DNA of 64,000 nucleotides from contig DAMANX010000002.1 in NCBI GenBank assembly GCA_032073245.1, forward strand, positions 124,001 to 188,000. Reading direction: 5' to 3'. The notes under the pieces were generated by a model. The model saw nothing but the letters and a program-made list of their open reading frames with translations. It was not told where the DNA came from and did no database searches. The stretch comes from QVMG01 sp032073245. Lineage in GTDB: Bacteria; Bacteroidota; Bacteroidia; Bacteroidales; Tannerellaceae. The stretch's first letter is position 1, and the number at the start of each line of letters is the position of its first letter. Positions 27,403 through 35,372 of the stretch are shown here, piece after piece. The position numbers were made by a program, and so were the translations under genes.

Positions 27403-28548
27403 TTAATAGCTTTTATCACTTTCAAGAATTTTTAAATTATCGTCAAATTCTTGTTGTTCTTCATTATCTTTTCCGGTTACATATCGATAAATTTCAATTA
27501 CTGCTATCCGAATAATAGTATAAACAGGTATCCCCAGAACCATGCCACCCATACCGGCAATGCGTCCGCCAAGAATCGTAACGAGGAATACTTCAACCGG
27601 ATGAGCTTTGATACTTTGTGAATAAATTACAGGACCAAGTATCAGATTATCCACTGCATTTGCAGATATAAAAGTCAAACTCACCTTCAATATCATCGGT
27701 AAAATATCGGTATACATTCCTGTTCCGATACTATTTGTCAAGCCAAATAAACAAACGATACCCCACCCTATAAATGGTCCCAGGTAAGGAATGATATTGG
27801 TAATTCCACCTATAAGGGCCATCAGTAAAGCTCCTTTTACACCAAAGAGAGCAAAGCCAACATAGAGCAACAGTGTCATGATAACTGTCTTGATTACAAT
27901 TCCGGTAAAATAACGCGAGAGTAAGTGTGTAATATTCTCTACGACTTCGGTCAGACGATTCACATATTTTTTATTGAAAAATATCTTCAGTGTATTTTCG
28001 ATATGCAGATCATCTTTCAGGAAAAAGAAAGCAATGAAAAAGACTGCAAACAATCCAAAGAAGAATGAGCCGGTTGAACTTACCACATTCGTTAACACAT
28101 GTGATATTGCACCAAGATCAAGCCATCCTTTAACCCAACCGACAACAATTCCAACCAATGTTTGTCCGTCGCTGATGAAATCCTTTTCATAGAGAAATGT
28201 TTGAAGCTCGTTGAGAAAGACCGTGAGATTCACCATTAACTTGTCGTAATCTATATTTTGTAGTACACGTAATTCCTTTACTAATGAGGGTACAAAAAAG
28301 AAAACGGAGAGCAATAATACCAATATAAAAATAAGTATTGTCAATGCTGCACTTACCGCCCTAGGCATTTGTCGCTTGAATATCCGGATACGGCCTATGG
28401 CTGTCATTACCGGCTTTCCAATAAGCATCAGGATAAATGCCAGGAATAAATACGAGATAATATCCGGAAAAAAACAGGAAAACACTAGAATTCCAATAAG
28501 GGCACAAACGCGGAATACCAGATTGTAACTCACTTTTATAGTTTGCAT
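27403..28548 (-). CDS. AI-2E family transporter (PerM/UPF0118)
   Basis: A 381-residue inner-membrane protein with about eight membrane segments and the family's soluble helical part between TM3 and TM4. Typical motifs are the N-terminal PRAVSAALTILI, the central GITNIIPYLGPFIGW and the C-terminal GRIAGMGGMVLGIPVYTI. Members export autoinducer-2 or act as sodium/proton antiporters; most are uncharacterised. It is the last gene of an apparent operon ftsH - patatin - 100 aa protein - this gene. Confidence 0.9.
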   Translation of the reverse strand: MQTIKVSYNLVFRVCALIGILVFSCFFPDIISYLFLAFILMLIGKPVMTAIGRIRIFKRQMPRAVSAALTILIFILVLLLSVFFFVPSLVKELRVLQNIDYDKLMVNLTVFLNELQTFLYEKDFISDGQTLVGIVVGWVKGWLDLGAISHVLTNVVSSTGSFFFGLFAVFFIAFFFLKDDLHIENTLKIFFNKKYVNRLTEVVENITHLLSRYFTGIVIKTVIMTLLLYVGFALFGVKGALLMALIGGITNIIPYLGPFIGWGIVCLFGLTNSIGTGMYTDILPMILKVSLTFISANAVDNLILGPVIYSQSIKAHPVEVFLVTILGGRIAGMGGMVLGIPVYTIIRIAVIEIYRYVTGKDNEEQQEFDDNLKILESDKSY

Positions 28549-28588
28549 AATCTTTCAATTTTATGTAAATAAAAGGTTATTTCTTTAT

Positions 28589-28891
28589 TTATATCTCCTT
28601 GAATAATATAGTATCCATCAACGGATTTTCCTTTAATTCACTCAATGTTTTTACTTCTATCCCGGCCTGTGCAAATAAAAGTATTATATTATCTGCCAGG
28701 TCATCAATAAATATGAAGGTTACTTTTTTACTCAATAAACGTAAAAGTATATAGTTCGCATTTTCCATAAATACCGACTCCTCTCCAACGGCAATAATAA
28801 TATTATCGGTAAGATCGAACAGATACATTTGTTTCACATTTCTGCTGAGATGTTCGAAATTGAGATTATCAAGAAAAATAGCAAACCGCAT
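28589..28891 (-). CDS. Uncharacterised 100 aa protein, weakly NifX-like
   Basis: Starts MRFAIFLDNLN and alternates short hydrophobic strands (YLFDLTDNIIIAVG, KVTFIFIDDLADNIILLF) with helices, suggesting a small alpha/beta fold. The segment NIILLFAQAGIEVKTL recalls the end of the dinitrogenase iron-molybdenum cofactor-binding (NifX/NifB) fold, but the resemblance is weak. No signal peptide or metal motif is visible. Gaps of 27 and 40 bp to the patatin and AI-2E genes place it inside their operon. Function unknown. Confidence 0.7.
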   Translation of the reverse strand: MRFAIFLDNLNFEHLSRNVKQMYLFDLTDNIIIAVGEESVFMENANYILLRLLSKKVTFIFIDDLADNIILLFAQAGIEVKTLSELKENPLMDTILFKEI

Positions 28892-28918
28892 ACATTAATA
28901 TTTTTTGAAACTTTATTC

Positions 28919-29764
28919 TTATTTTGCTTCCGTTTTTAACAGGCCATTCACCTTATTTTTCCATACCGTCATATAATTTCCGTTCAGGTCTTCATCCAAT
29001 TGTTTTTTATTCGCATCAAGGTAAGTTGTTGCTAATTTGTAACCTTTGTTATAAATAATATCGGCCTTATCGACATCGAACGTAGAATATTGAGACAGAT
29101 CTTTGGATTCAATCAGATAATCGCACTTTTCCCGTTCCTCAATTGTATTGGCGCCTATTGTATAATTCATCGTACGCTCCACTATATATTTAATGGATTT
29201 ATTATACCGCATGGTAACAACCGGACTTACGTTTACTCCTATCAATATCTTGCAGTCATCACGGATAACAGAAACGGGGAAGTTGGAGAAAATGCCACCA
29301 TCTACATAATAATGTCCGTCAATCAGTACCGGACTAAAAACAACCGGTACGCAACAGGAGGCCAGTAATGCCGGAATCAGTTCACCTTCACTGAATATTT
29401 TCATTTTACCTTCTTCAATATCGGAAGCTACCACTCGGATCGGCAAACTTAATTCCTCAAAAGTCCTTGACTTGAGGTGTTTTTCCAGAAAAGCACCTAA
29501 ACGGGAGGTTTTAAATAGTCCATCCTTTGGAATAGTCGATTCAATAAGGTTTTTCAGTTTTGCTTCTTTAAAAAAGGCCAGTATATCCTCAGGTGTGTTA
29601 CCATCGGCATAAAATGCGGCCGCTAGCGAACCAGCGCTTGTTCCCGATAGAATTTCCGGATAAATACCTCGTTCATTCATTGCCTTCAATGCTGCAACAT
29701 GTGCAAATCCACGTGCTCCACCACCACTTAAGGTTACCCCAATTTTACCTTTTTTCTTATTCAT
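28919..29764 (-). CDS. Patatin-like phospholipase
   Basis: A 281-residue lipid acyl hydrolase with the full patatin catalytic set: oxyanion loop SGGGARGF (13-20), nucleophile S43 in GTSAGS and the dyad aspartate D155 in DGGIFS. There is no signal peptide and no POTRA or barrel domain, so it is the bacterial cytosolic RssA-like type rather than a surface-exported form. It sits 12 bp downstream of ftsH; a membrane protease with a phospholipase in one transcription unit suggests a role in membrane upkeep, which is inference. Confidence 0.92.
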   Translation of the reverse strand: MNKKKGKIGVTLSGGGARGFAHVAALKAMNERGIYPEILSGTSAGSLAAAFYADGNTPEDILAFFKEAKLKNLIESTIPKDGLFKTSRLGAFLEKHLKSRTFEELSLPIRVVASDIEEGKMKIFSEGELIPALLASCCVPVVFSPVLIDGHYYVDGGIFSNFPVSVIRDDCKILIGVNVSPVVTMRYNKSIKYIVERTMNYTIGANTIEEREKCDYLIESKDLSQYSTFDVDKADIIYNKGYKLATTYLDANKKQLDEDLNGNYMTVWKNKVNGLLKTEAK

Positions 29765-29776
29765 ATCCTTTCCCTT

Positions 29777-31612
29777 TTATTCTTTGTTAAGTATGTTCAT
29801 AAATTCATCCCCGGTAATTGTTTCCTTTTCAATCAGGAATGCCGACAGTTCATGCATCTTATCCATATTCTCACGGATTAAATCCGATGCCTTCTGGTGA
29901 GCAGTTTTGATAATCTGCAACACTTCCTTATCTACTTGTGATGCCGTATCTGCGGAACAAGCCAACGTAGTATCCCCACCCAGATATGGATTATTAACCG
30001 TCTCAAGAGCCATCATATCATATTCATTGCTCATTCCGAAACGTGTCACCATTGCACGGGCCAGTTTAGTCGCTTGTTCGATATCGTTCGAAGCGCCGGT
30101 CGTTATCGTATTAAAGATGATTTCTTCAGCAGCACGTCCTCCGGTAAGCGTAGCAATCCGGTTTTCCAATTCCGTCTTATTCATCAGGTGTTGTTCACCA
30201 CCATCCACCTGCATTGTATATCCCAAAGCACCCGAAGTACGTGGAATGATCGTTATCTTATGTACAGGAGCCGAATGGGTTTGCTTGGCTGCCACCATTG
30301 CATGTCCGATCTCATGGTAAGCTACCAGTTTCTTTTCCTGATCCGACAATACCTTCCCTTTACGTTGTGCACCGGCAATTACCGCTTCTACGCATTCCTC
30401 AAGATCCTCCGTCGTTACACTATTACGTCCCATACGAATCGCCTGTAGAGCTGCTTCATTTACTATATTTGCCAATTCTGCCCCCGATGACCCTGCAGTA
30501 GCCCGGGCAACCAGATCAAGGTTTACTATATCGTGTTTCACCTTCTTCAAATGCACTTCTAATATAGCCTTACGTCCTTCCAGATCGGGCAATTCCATCT
30601 GAATACGGCGGTCGAAACGTCCGGGACGTAGCAAAGCCTTATCTAATGACTCCGGCCTATTTGTAGCACCTAGAATGACAACACCCTTTTGTCCATCAAA
30701 ACCATCCATTTCGGTCAGAAGCTGATTCAATGTTTGCTCTCTTTCATCATTGCCTCCTACACCGGTATCTCGTTTCTTTCCGATGGCGTCTATCTCATCG
30801 ATAAAAATAATACACGGGGCTTTCTCATTAGCTTGTTTAAATAAATCACGTACCTTGGCGGCTCCCATCCCTACAAACATCTGAACAAACTCGGAACCTG
30901 AGATAGAAAAAAACGGGACCTTTGCCTCGCCGGCAACGGCACGTGCCACAAGCGTTTTACCTGTCCCCGGAGGGCCTACTAGTAATGCGCCTTTAGGTAA
31001 AGATGCACCAATTTCAGTATATTTCTTCGGGTTATGCAAAAAATCTACTATCTCACTCAATGCCTCTTTCGCTTCATCCTGCCCTGCCACATCATCAAAT
31101 GTTGTTTTTATTTCCGAATCTGCATAAATCTTCGCACCGCTGTTACCGAATGACATCACATTGCCACCGCCCATACGATTTTGCATATTCCGGCTGATTG
31201 AACGCCACACAACCCAGAAAAGTAAGGCTGGTAATACCCACATGAGAAGAAAACTCAATAAAGGAGAGTTTTCACGCGGAATACTTTGTGTAAAAACAAT
31301 TTTTCCGTTCTCATTCGGGCTGTCTGCAGCAAGCAATCTTTCCACCAGGTTCCCATCATGAATAGGCCCTGTCTGATATACCTTTTCTTCACCTTCCTCA
31401 TTTACTCCTGTAAAGTATATCTGGTTTTCTTCTATCTGCACCTGTTTCACCTGTCCTTTTTCTACCATTCCGATAAATGTGCCGTAGTCGGTCTCCACAA
31501 TCTGTTTTTTTAGGATGTTTGGAAACAGAAAAGCATTCATAAACAGTAGTATTACAAGCATAACAATAAAACCGTAATACGGATTGTTCTGTGTTTTTTT
31601 ATCTTCAGCCAT
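29777..31612 (-). CDS. ftsH: ATP-dependent zinc metalloprotease FtsH
   Basis: A 611-residue inner-membrane AAA protease: TM1 at 13-32, extracytoplasmic loop, TM2 at 117-135, AAA domain with Walker A GPPGTGKT (213-220), Walker B IFIDE and the second region of homology ending RPGRFDRR, then the M41 domain with HEIGH (433-437). It extracts and degrades membrane and regulatory proteins. The segment after the active site reads TSGALGYTMQV, unlike the GAAWYLPEE version I expect in the main Bacteroidetes FtsH, and the usual rsfS and cdsA neighbours are absent. I therefore think it is a second FtsH, a point a genome search would settle. Confidence 0.93.
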   Translation of the reverse strand: MAEDKKTQNNPYYGFIVMLVILLFMNAFLFPNILKKQIVETDYGTFIGMVEKGQVKQVQIEENQIYFTGVNEEGEEKVYQTGPIHDGNLVERLLAADSPNENGKIVFTQSIPRENSPLLSFLLMWVLPALLFWVVWRSISRNMQNRMGGGNVMSFGNSGAKIYADSEIKTTFDDVAGQDEAKEALSEIVDFLHNPKKYTEIGASLPKGALLVGPPGTGKTLVARAVAGEAKVPFFSISGSEFVQMFVGMGAAKVRDLFKQANEKAPCIIFIDEIDAIGKKRDTGVGGNDEREQTLNQLLTEMDGFDGQKGVVILGATNRPESLDKALLRPGRFDRRIQMELPDLEGRKAILEVHLKKVKHDIVNLDLVARATAGSSGAELANIVNEAALQAIRMGRNSVTTEDLEECVEAVIAGAQRKGKVLSDQEKKLVAYHEIGHAMVAAKQTHSAPVHKITIIPRTSGALGYTMQVDGGEQHLMNKTELENRIATLTGGRAAEEIIFNTITTGASNDIEQATKLARAMVTRFGMSNEYDMMALETVNNPYLGGDTTLACSADTASQVDKEVLQIIKTAHQKASDLIRENMDKMHELSAFLIEKETITGDEFMNILNKE

Positions 31613-31805
31613 AACTTTCTATTATTGATTAATACGAAGGCAAAGATCACCCATCTCAGTTATCCCGTAATAACCAAACTAGTCATGATTATGTCCTATT
31701 TTTCTTTTTTATAAAAAATCAGTTCAGGTAGTTAAGTATGTATCCCCTATTATACGAATCATTTCTATCAATTTTTATTTCTATTTTTTTAGTTTTAAAA
31801 AGTCA

Positions 31806-31835
31806 GAGGCAGCTCAGATTTCACTGAACTGCCTC
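31806..31835 (-). terminator. Terminator of the O-acetylhomoserine sulfhydrylase gene
   Basis: Stem GAGGCAGCTCAG (31806-31817) with CTGAACTGCCTC (31824-31835), one wobble, followed on the minus strand by TGACTTTTTAAAAC. Confidence 0.85.
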
Positions 31836-31883
31836 ATATAATACTGACAGATGGTATGACTCTGTCGTAAATTCCTATGTTTA

Positions 31884-33170
31884 TCAAATTTTAGAAAGCC
31901 CCTGTTCCAAATCTGCTAACAGATCCTCAATATGTTCCGTACCTATGGAAAGTCGCACTGTACCGGGTGTAACACCCTGTTCGGCCAGTTCCTGCTCATT
32001 AAGCTGCGAATGTGTAGTAGTAGCGGGATGTATAACCAAAGATTTTACATCCGCCACATTTGCCAACAAAGAGAATATTTCAAGATTATCGATAAAACGA
32101 TGTGCCTCCTCTGCACCTCCTTTGACTTCCAATGTAAAAATAGAACCGGCACCTTTCGGGAAGTAAGTATTGTATAATACATGGTCCGGATGGTTAGGTA
32201 AGGCCGGATGATTCACCTTTTTCACATTCGGATGTTTTTCCAGGTATGCCACTACTTTCAAAGCGTTTTCTACATGTCGTTCCACCCGCAACGAAAGGGT
32301 TTCTAAGCCCTGCAACAATATAAAGGCATTGATGGGGCTAAGCGTTGCACCCGTATCCCGCAACAAAACTGCCCGTATACGCGTAATATAAGCAGCAGCA
32401 CCGGCTGCTTCTACAAAACGTACTCCATGATAACTCGCATCAGGCTCTGTCAATTGTGGAAATTTACCTGAAGCAACCCAGTCGAATTTACCCGAATCCA
32501 CAATTACCCCACCCAAAGAGGAACCATGTCCACCAATAAATTTAGTAGCCGAATGAACCACAATATCTGCACCATGCTCAATCGGACGAATCAGGTATGG
32601 TGTTCCGAATGTGTTATCCACAATCAACGGAATGCCTTTTTTATGAGCAATCTCAGCAACTGCTTCTATATCTATAATATTCGAATTCGGATTACCCAAT
32701 GTTTCGATATAAACTGCCTTGGTATTTTCCCGGATTGCTTTCTCGAAGTTTGACAGATCGGATGGATCTACAAACGTAGTAGTAATGCCGTATGAAGGTA
32801 ATGTGTTTGCCAACAGATTGTATGTTCCTCCGTAAATAGTCTTTGCTGATACAATATGATCGCCCGCCCGGGTGATATTTTCAAACGCATACGTAATTGC
32901 CGCCGCACCTGAAGCAACTGCCAATCCGGCTATACCTCCTTCAAGCACTGCTACCCGTTCCTCAAAAACACTCTGGGTCGGGTTGGTTAGGCGCCCATAA
33001 ATATTACCTGCATCCGTCAGCCCAAACCGTGCCGCTGCATGTGCCGAATCACGAAAAACATAAGAAGTAGTCTGATAAATAGGTACTGCCCGTGCACCGG
33101 TTGCCTGGTCGGGTTGCTCTTGTCCTACATGAACCTGTAATGTCTCAAAATGCCATTTTTTCTTTTCCAT
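31884..33170 (-). CDS. metY: O-acetylhomoserine sulfhydrylase / aminocarboxypropyltransferase
   Basis: A 428-residue PLP enzyme of the Cys/Met metabolism class. The Schiff-base lysine is K210 in HSATKFIGGHG, the ring-stacking region is ETLGNPNSNI and the phosphate-binding tyrosine-arginine pair lies in IYGRLTNPT. The long insertions and length over 420 residues are those of O-acetylhomoserine sulfhydrylases, which join sulfide or methanethiol to O-acetylhomoserine to give homocysteine or methionine. It is divergent from an Lrp/AsnC regulator gene 187 bp away, a natural candidate to control it. Confidence 0.92.
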   Translation of the reverse strand: MEKKKWHFETLQVHVGQEQPDQATGARAVPIYQTTSYVFRDSAHAAARFGLTDAGNIYGRLTNPTQSVFEERVAVLEGGIAGLAVASGAAAITYAFENITRAGDHIVSAKTIYGGTYNLLANTLPSYGITTTFVDPSDLSNFEKAIRENTKAVYIETLGNPNSNIIDIEAVAEIAHKKGIPLIVDNTFGTPYLIRPIEHGADIVVHSATKFIGGHGSSLGGVIVDSGKFDWVASGKFPQLTEPDASYHGVRFVEAAGAAAYITRIRAVLLRDTGATLSPINAFILLQGLETLSLRVERHVENALKVVAYLEKHPNVKKVNHPALPNHPDHVLYNTYFPKGAGSIFTLEVKGGAEEAHRFIDNLEIFSLLANVADVKSLVIHPATTTHSQLNEQELAEQGVTPGTVRLSIGTEHIEDLLADLEQGLSKI

Positions 33171-33224
33171 AATCTATCTTTTAAATTGTTTCTCTTTGTT
33201 GATAATTCTTTATTTATTTTCCAA

Positions 33225-33252
33225 CAAAATTAAAATACAAAGAATTATCAAA
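33225..33252 (-). promoter_or_regulatory. Promoter of metY
   Basis: On the minus strand TTTG (33252-33249), 16 bp, then TAATTTTG (33232-33225). The surrounding bases hold the AT-rich repeat GATAATTCTTTGT / ACAAAGAATTATC, forming a palindrome over 33200-33250 that could be bound by the neighbouring Lrp-type regulator. Confidence 0.5.
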
Positions 33253-33357
33253 CAACATATTTTATAAATATGGAAAATATTACTATTTTTGACACCTTAA
33301 TCAAAATGTTTATTCTAACAGATGTAATAAAATAGCCACGTAAAAGAATTTTATTCT

Positions 33358-33819
33358 ATGGAGAATTTAGACAAAACAGATATACAGATATTGCGTACGT
33401 TGCAAAACAACTCCAAGCTGACAACAAAAGAACTGGCAGCTCAGGTAAATCTCTCTACCACTCCTGTCTTCGAACGCCTGAAACGTCTCGAATCAGAAGG
33501 CTATATAAAAAAATATGTAGCCATCCTGGATGCCGGAAAGCTAAACTTCGGCTTTATTGTCTTTTGCAGTGTCAAACTAAGTCGGTTGAACCGTGATATC
33601 GCTACCGAATTCACACGTGTTATCCAGAATATACCCGAGGTAGCCGAATGTTACAATATTTCCGGTGAATATGACTACCTTCTGAAAATTCACGCCCCCG
33701 ACATGAAATACTACCAAGAGTTCATTCTCAATGTCCTCGGTGCCATTGACAGCCTCGGTTCCTTAACAAGTACCTTTGTTATGGCTGAAGTAAAACATAG
33801 TTATGGGTTTTCTATTTAA
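33358..33819 (+). CDS. Lrp/AsnC family transcriptional regulator
   Basis: A 153-residue regulator: an N-terminal helix-turn-helix (LTTKELAAQVNLSTTPVFERLKR, about residues 19-42) followed by a RAM domain with the IXGXXDYLL-type motif NISGEYDYLLKI. Proteins of this family bind amino acids at the RAM interface and form octamers around DNA. Divergent orientation to metY suggests control of methionine or cysteine synthesis, which is inference from position only. A strong terminator follows. Confidence 0.93.
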   Translation: MENLDKTDIQILRTLQNNSKLTTKELAAQVNLSTTPVFERLKRLESEGYIKKYVAILDAGKLNFGFIVFCSVKLSRLNRDIATEFTRVIQNIPEVAECYNISGEYDYLLKIHAPDMKYYQEFILNVLGAIDSLGSLTSTFVMAEVKHSYGFSI

Positions 33820-33865
33820 AGCAATTAGAGTGATTCCTTTATGCTTTAGTCCATTTACAAAATAA

Positions 33866-33921
33866 AAATCTGTTCACGACAATTATCAACAAACTTCTTG
33901 ACAATTGTCGTGAACAGATTT
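33866..33921. terminator. Bidirectional terminator between Lrp and Yip1 genes
   Basis: A 22 bp stem starting AAATCTGTTCACGACAATT (33866-33887 with 33900-33921, 21 matches) with a 12-base loop; ends in T-rich sequence on the plus strand and in AT-rich sequence on the minus strand. Confidence 0.88.
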
Positions 33922-33954
33922 CTTTACGTATTCTTTCTATCGAACTCGCATCAA

Positions 33955-34539
33955 TCAATAAAGCAGCCGTATAATTAACCGGCAGATAAAATCTCCTCCA
34001 AAAACGCCTATACAATATAAAATTCCTAGTGGATACCCTTTCAGGTTACATGATACTTTCAATGCATTAAACATCCAAACCAGTGCCCATATAAGGAAAA
34101 TACAACTGAAAAGGGCGACCCATATCCCCAGTAAAAAACCCGGTTGATTCAGCATTTCTACTGGCGAAAGATTTATATCCATCTGGTTCAATTTTTGCAT
34201 GGGAGGTAAAAGGCTAACCAGATTCATTATTAAAAGAGGAAGTTGAGCAAAAGCAACTGTTCCAAAGACATCAACAATACGGATTTGTGATTTTGAGAGG
34301 ATTAAACCTCCAATCAAAAACAGAATCGCCGGAATAATCCATACAACCAAATGTTCTATTGCAAAACAAATAAAAGTATCGTTCGGAGCCGGTCCAAAAT
34401 GCAGTAATCCATGATAATGATAACCTGATAAATAGGATATAACAGTTGAAATAACAATACCTAAAAATCCCCATCCCAATGCCTGCCATCCTGCTATTTT
34501 CACAAATGGATTTAATAAAAGAGTCAATTTACGTTCCAT
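33955..34539 (-). CDS. Yip1-domain membrane protein
   Basis: A 194-residue inner-membrane protein with five predicted membrane segments. The arrangement (FVKIAGWQALGWGFLGIV, then later IRIVDVFGTVAFAQLPLLI and a final GYPLGILYCIGVFGGDFI) is like bacterial Yip1-family proteins, whose function is unknown. It follows the PH-like membrane protein by 5 bp and closes the DUF2089 - PH-like - Yip1 cassette. A terminator lies 33 bp after its stop. Confidence 0.75.
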   Translation of the reverse strand: MERKLTLLLNPFVKIAGWQALGWGFLGIVISTVISYLSGYHYHGLLHFGPAPNDTFICFAIEHLVVWIIPAILFLIGGLILSKSQIRIVDVFGTVAFAQLPLLIMNLVSLLPPMQKLNQMDINLSPVEMLNQPGFLLGIWVALFSCIFLIWALVWMFNALKVSCNLKGYPLGILYCIGVFGGDFICRLIIRLLY

Positions 34540-34544
34540 ATATT

Positions 34545-35003
34545 TTATTCTTCGATTTTATTATATTTACTAATCACAGTATATACCTCATACAAATATT
34601 CACCATCCTTATTATTCCAGATAATAATTTCTCCATCTATAGTCTTAATAAAGAGATAAGGATTATATATTCCATTTAGATACAAAGTGCATTTTCCAAG
34701 GCCTTTAACACGAAAATACCCTTTTTTCAATGGCCCTAAACCCAAACCATTTGTGCGAAGGAGTATCGTTGGAATAGAATCTGACAACCATACATTTTCA
34801 ATCCGCTTCATATCAATAGTCTTACCATAAAAACCGGATATACGCAATAAGCCATTATTTATGGTTAATTTAGTCGGTTGAGCAACATATATGATAAACA
34901 GTAAAATCAAAAGAACAAGAATTATACCCAATAAGGTTTCTGTGGATAGGTAAACACCTAAAACAGAAGGAGCACAAAATAAAAGTGCTGTTTTCTTTTC
35001 CAT
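34545..35003 (-). CDS. Membrane-anchored PH-like domain protein
   Basis: I choose the ATG at 35001-35003 (MEKKTALLF), leaving a 4 bp gap to the gene upstream; an ATG at 35036 would overlap that gene by 29 bases. The 152 residues hold one or two N-terminal membrane segments (LGVYLSTETLLGIILVLLILLFIIYVA split by a short turn) and a C-terminal beta-rich domain (LTINNGLLRISGFYGKTIDM, ENVWLSDSIP) resembling bacterial PH domains. No biochemical role is known. It is the middle gene of the DUF2089 cassette. Confidence 0.7.
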   Translation of the reverse strand: MEKKTALLFCAPSVLGVYLSTETLLGIILVLLILLFIIYVAQPTKLTINNGLLRISGFYGKTIDMKRIENVWLSDSIPTILLRTNGLGLGPLKKGYFRVKGLGKCTLYLNGIYNPYLFIKTIDGEIIIWNNKDGEYLYEVYTVISKYNKIEE

Positions 35004-35007
35004 AGTA

Positions 35008-35289
35008 TTATTCTTCCATCTTTTTAAGCTTATCAATCAAATCATCCAGAAGATTCCGTACTGTTGGATAGCTAATCCCCATATTCTTTGCCATATCTTT
35101 CAGGCTACCACTAGTCTTTATAAAATCCAATGCAAAAGCCTGTTCTTTTTCTGTAAGCTTGGCAAAAGTGGGCAATTCAAAACTTCCAATTACTTCTGTC
35201 TCACAGCAAGTACAATGCATTTTCCTCACATTTAATGAAGAATCACAACTTGGACACTTCAATGGTAATTTCTTTACTATCTCATTCAT
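35008..35289 (-). CDS. DUF2089 zinc-ribbon / HTH protein
   Basis: With the start at 35289 (MNEIVKKLPLKCPSC) the protein has 93 residues. Two CxxC pairs (CPSC and CTCC) form a zinc ribbon; then come FELPTFAKLTEKEQAF and a sigma-like helix-turn-helix GSLKDMAKNMGISYPTVRNLLDDL. This is the DUF2089 layout, a probable DNA-binding regulator. The frame is open upstream to 35382 and would add a hydrophobic N-terminus, but a promoter at 35304-35334 lies inside that extension and the extension overlaps the previous gene, so the short form is preferred. It probably controls the two membrane protein genes downstream. Confidence 0.82.
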   Translation of the reverse strand: MNEIVKKLPLKCPSCDSSLNVRKMHCTCCETEVIGSFELPTFAKLTEKEQAFALDFIKTSGSLKDMAKNMGISYPTVRNLLDDLIDKLKKMEE

Positions 35290-35303
35290 AATCATTTTTT
35301 CTA

Positions 35304-35334
35304 CAAACATAGAAAAACAAATTGATAATATCAA
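35304..35334 (-). promoter_or_regulatory. Promoter of the DUF2089 cassette
   Basis: On the minus strand TTG (35334-35332), 20 bp, TATGTTTG (35311-35304), an excellent match to the Bacteroidetes consensus. Transcription would start only about 10 nt before the chosen ATG. Confidence 0.7.
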
Positions 35335-35372
35335 GCATAAAATAAATAAAATTAATATAAAACTTAATTTTA

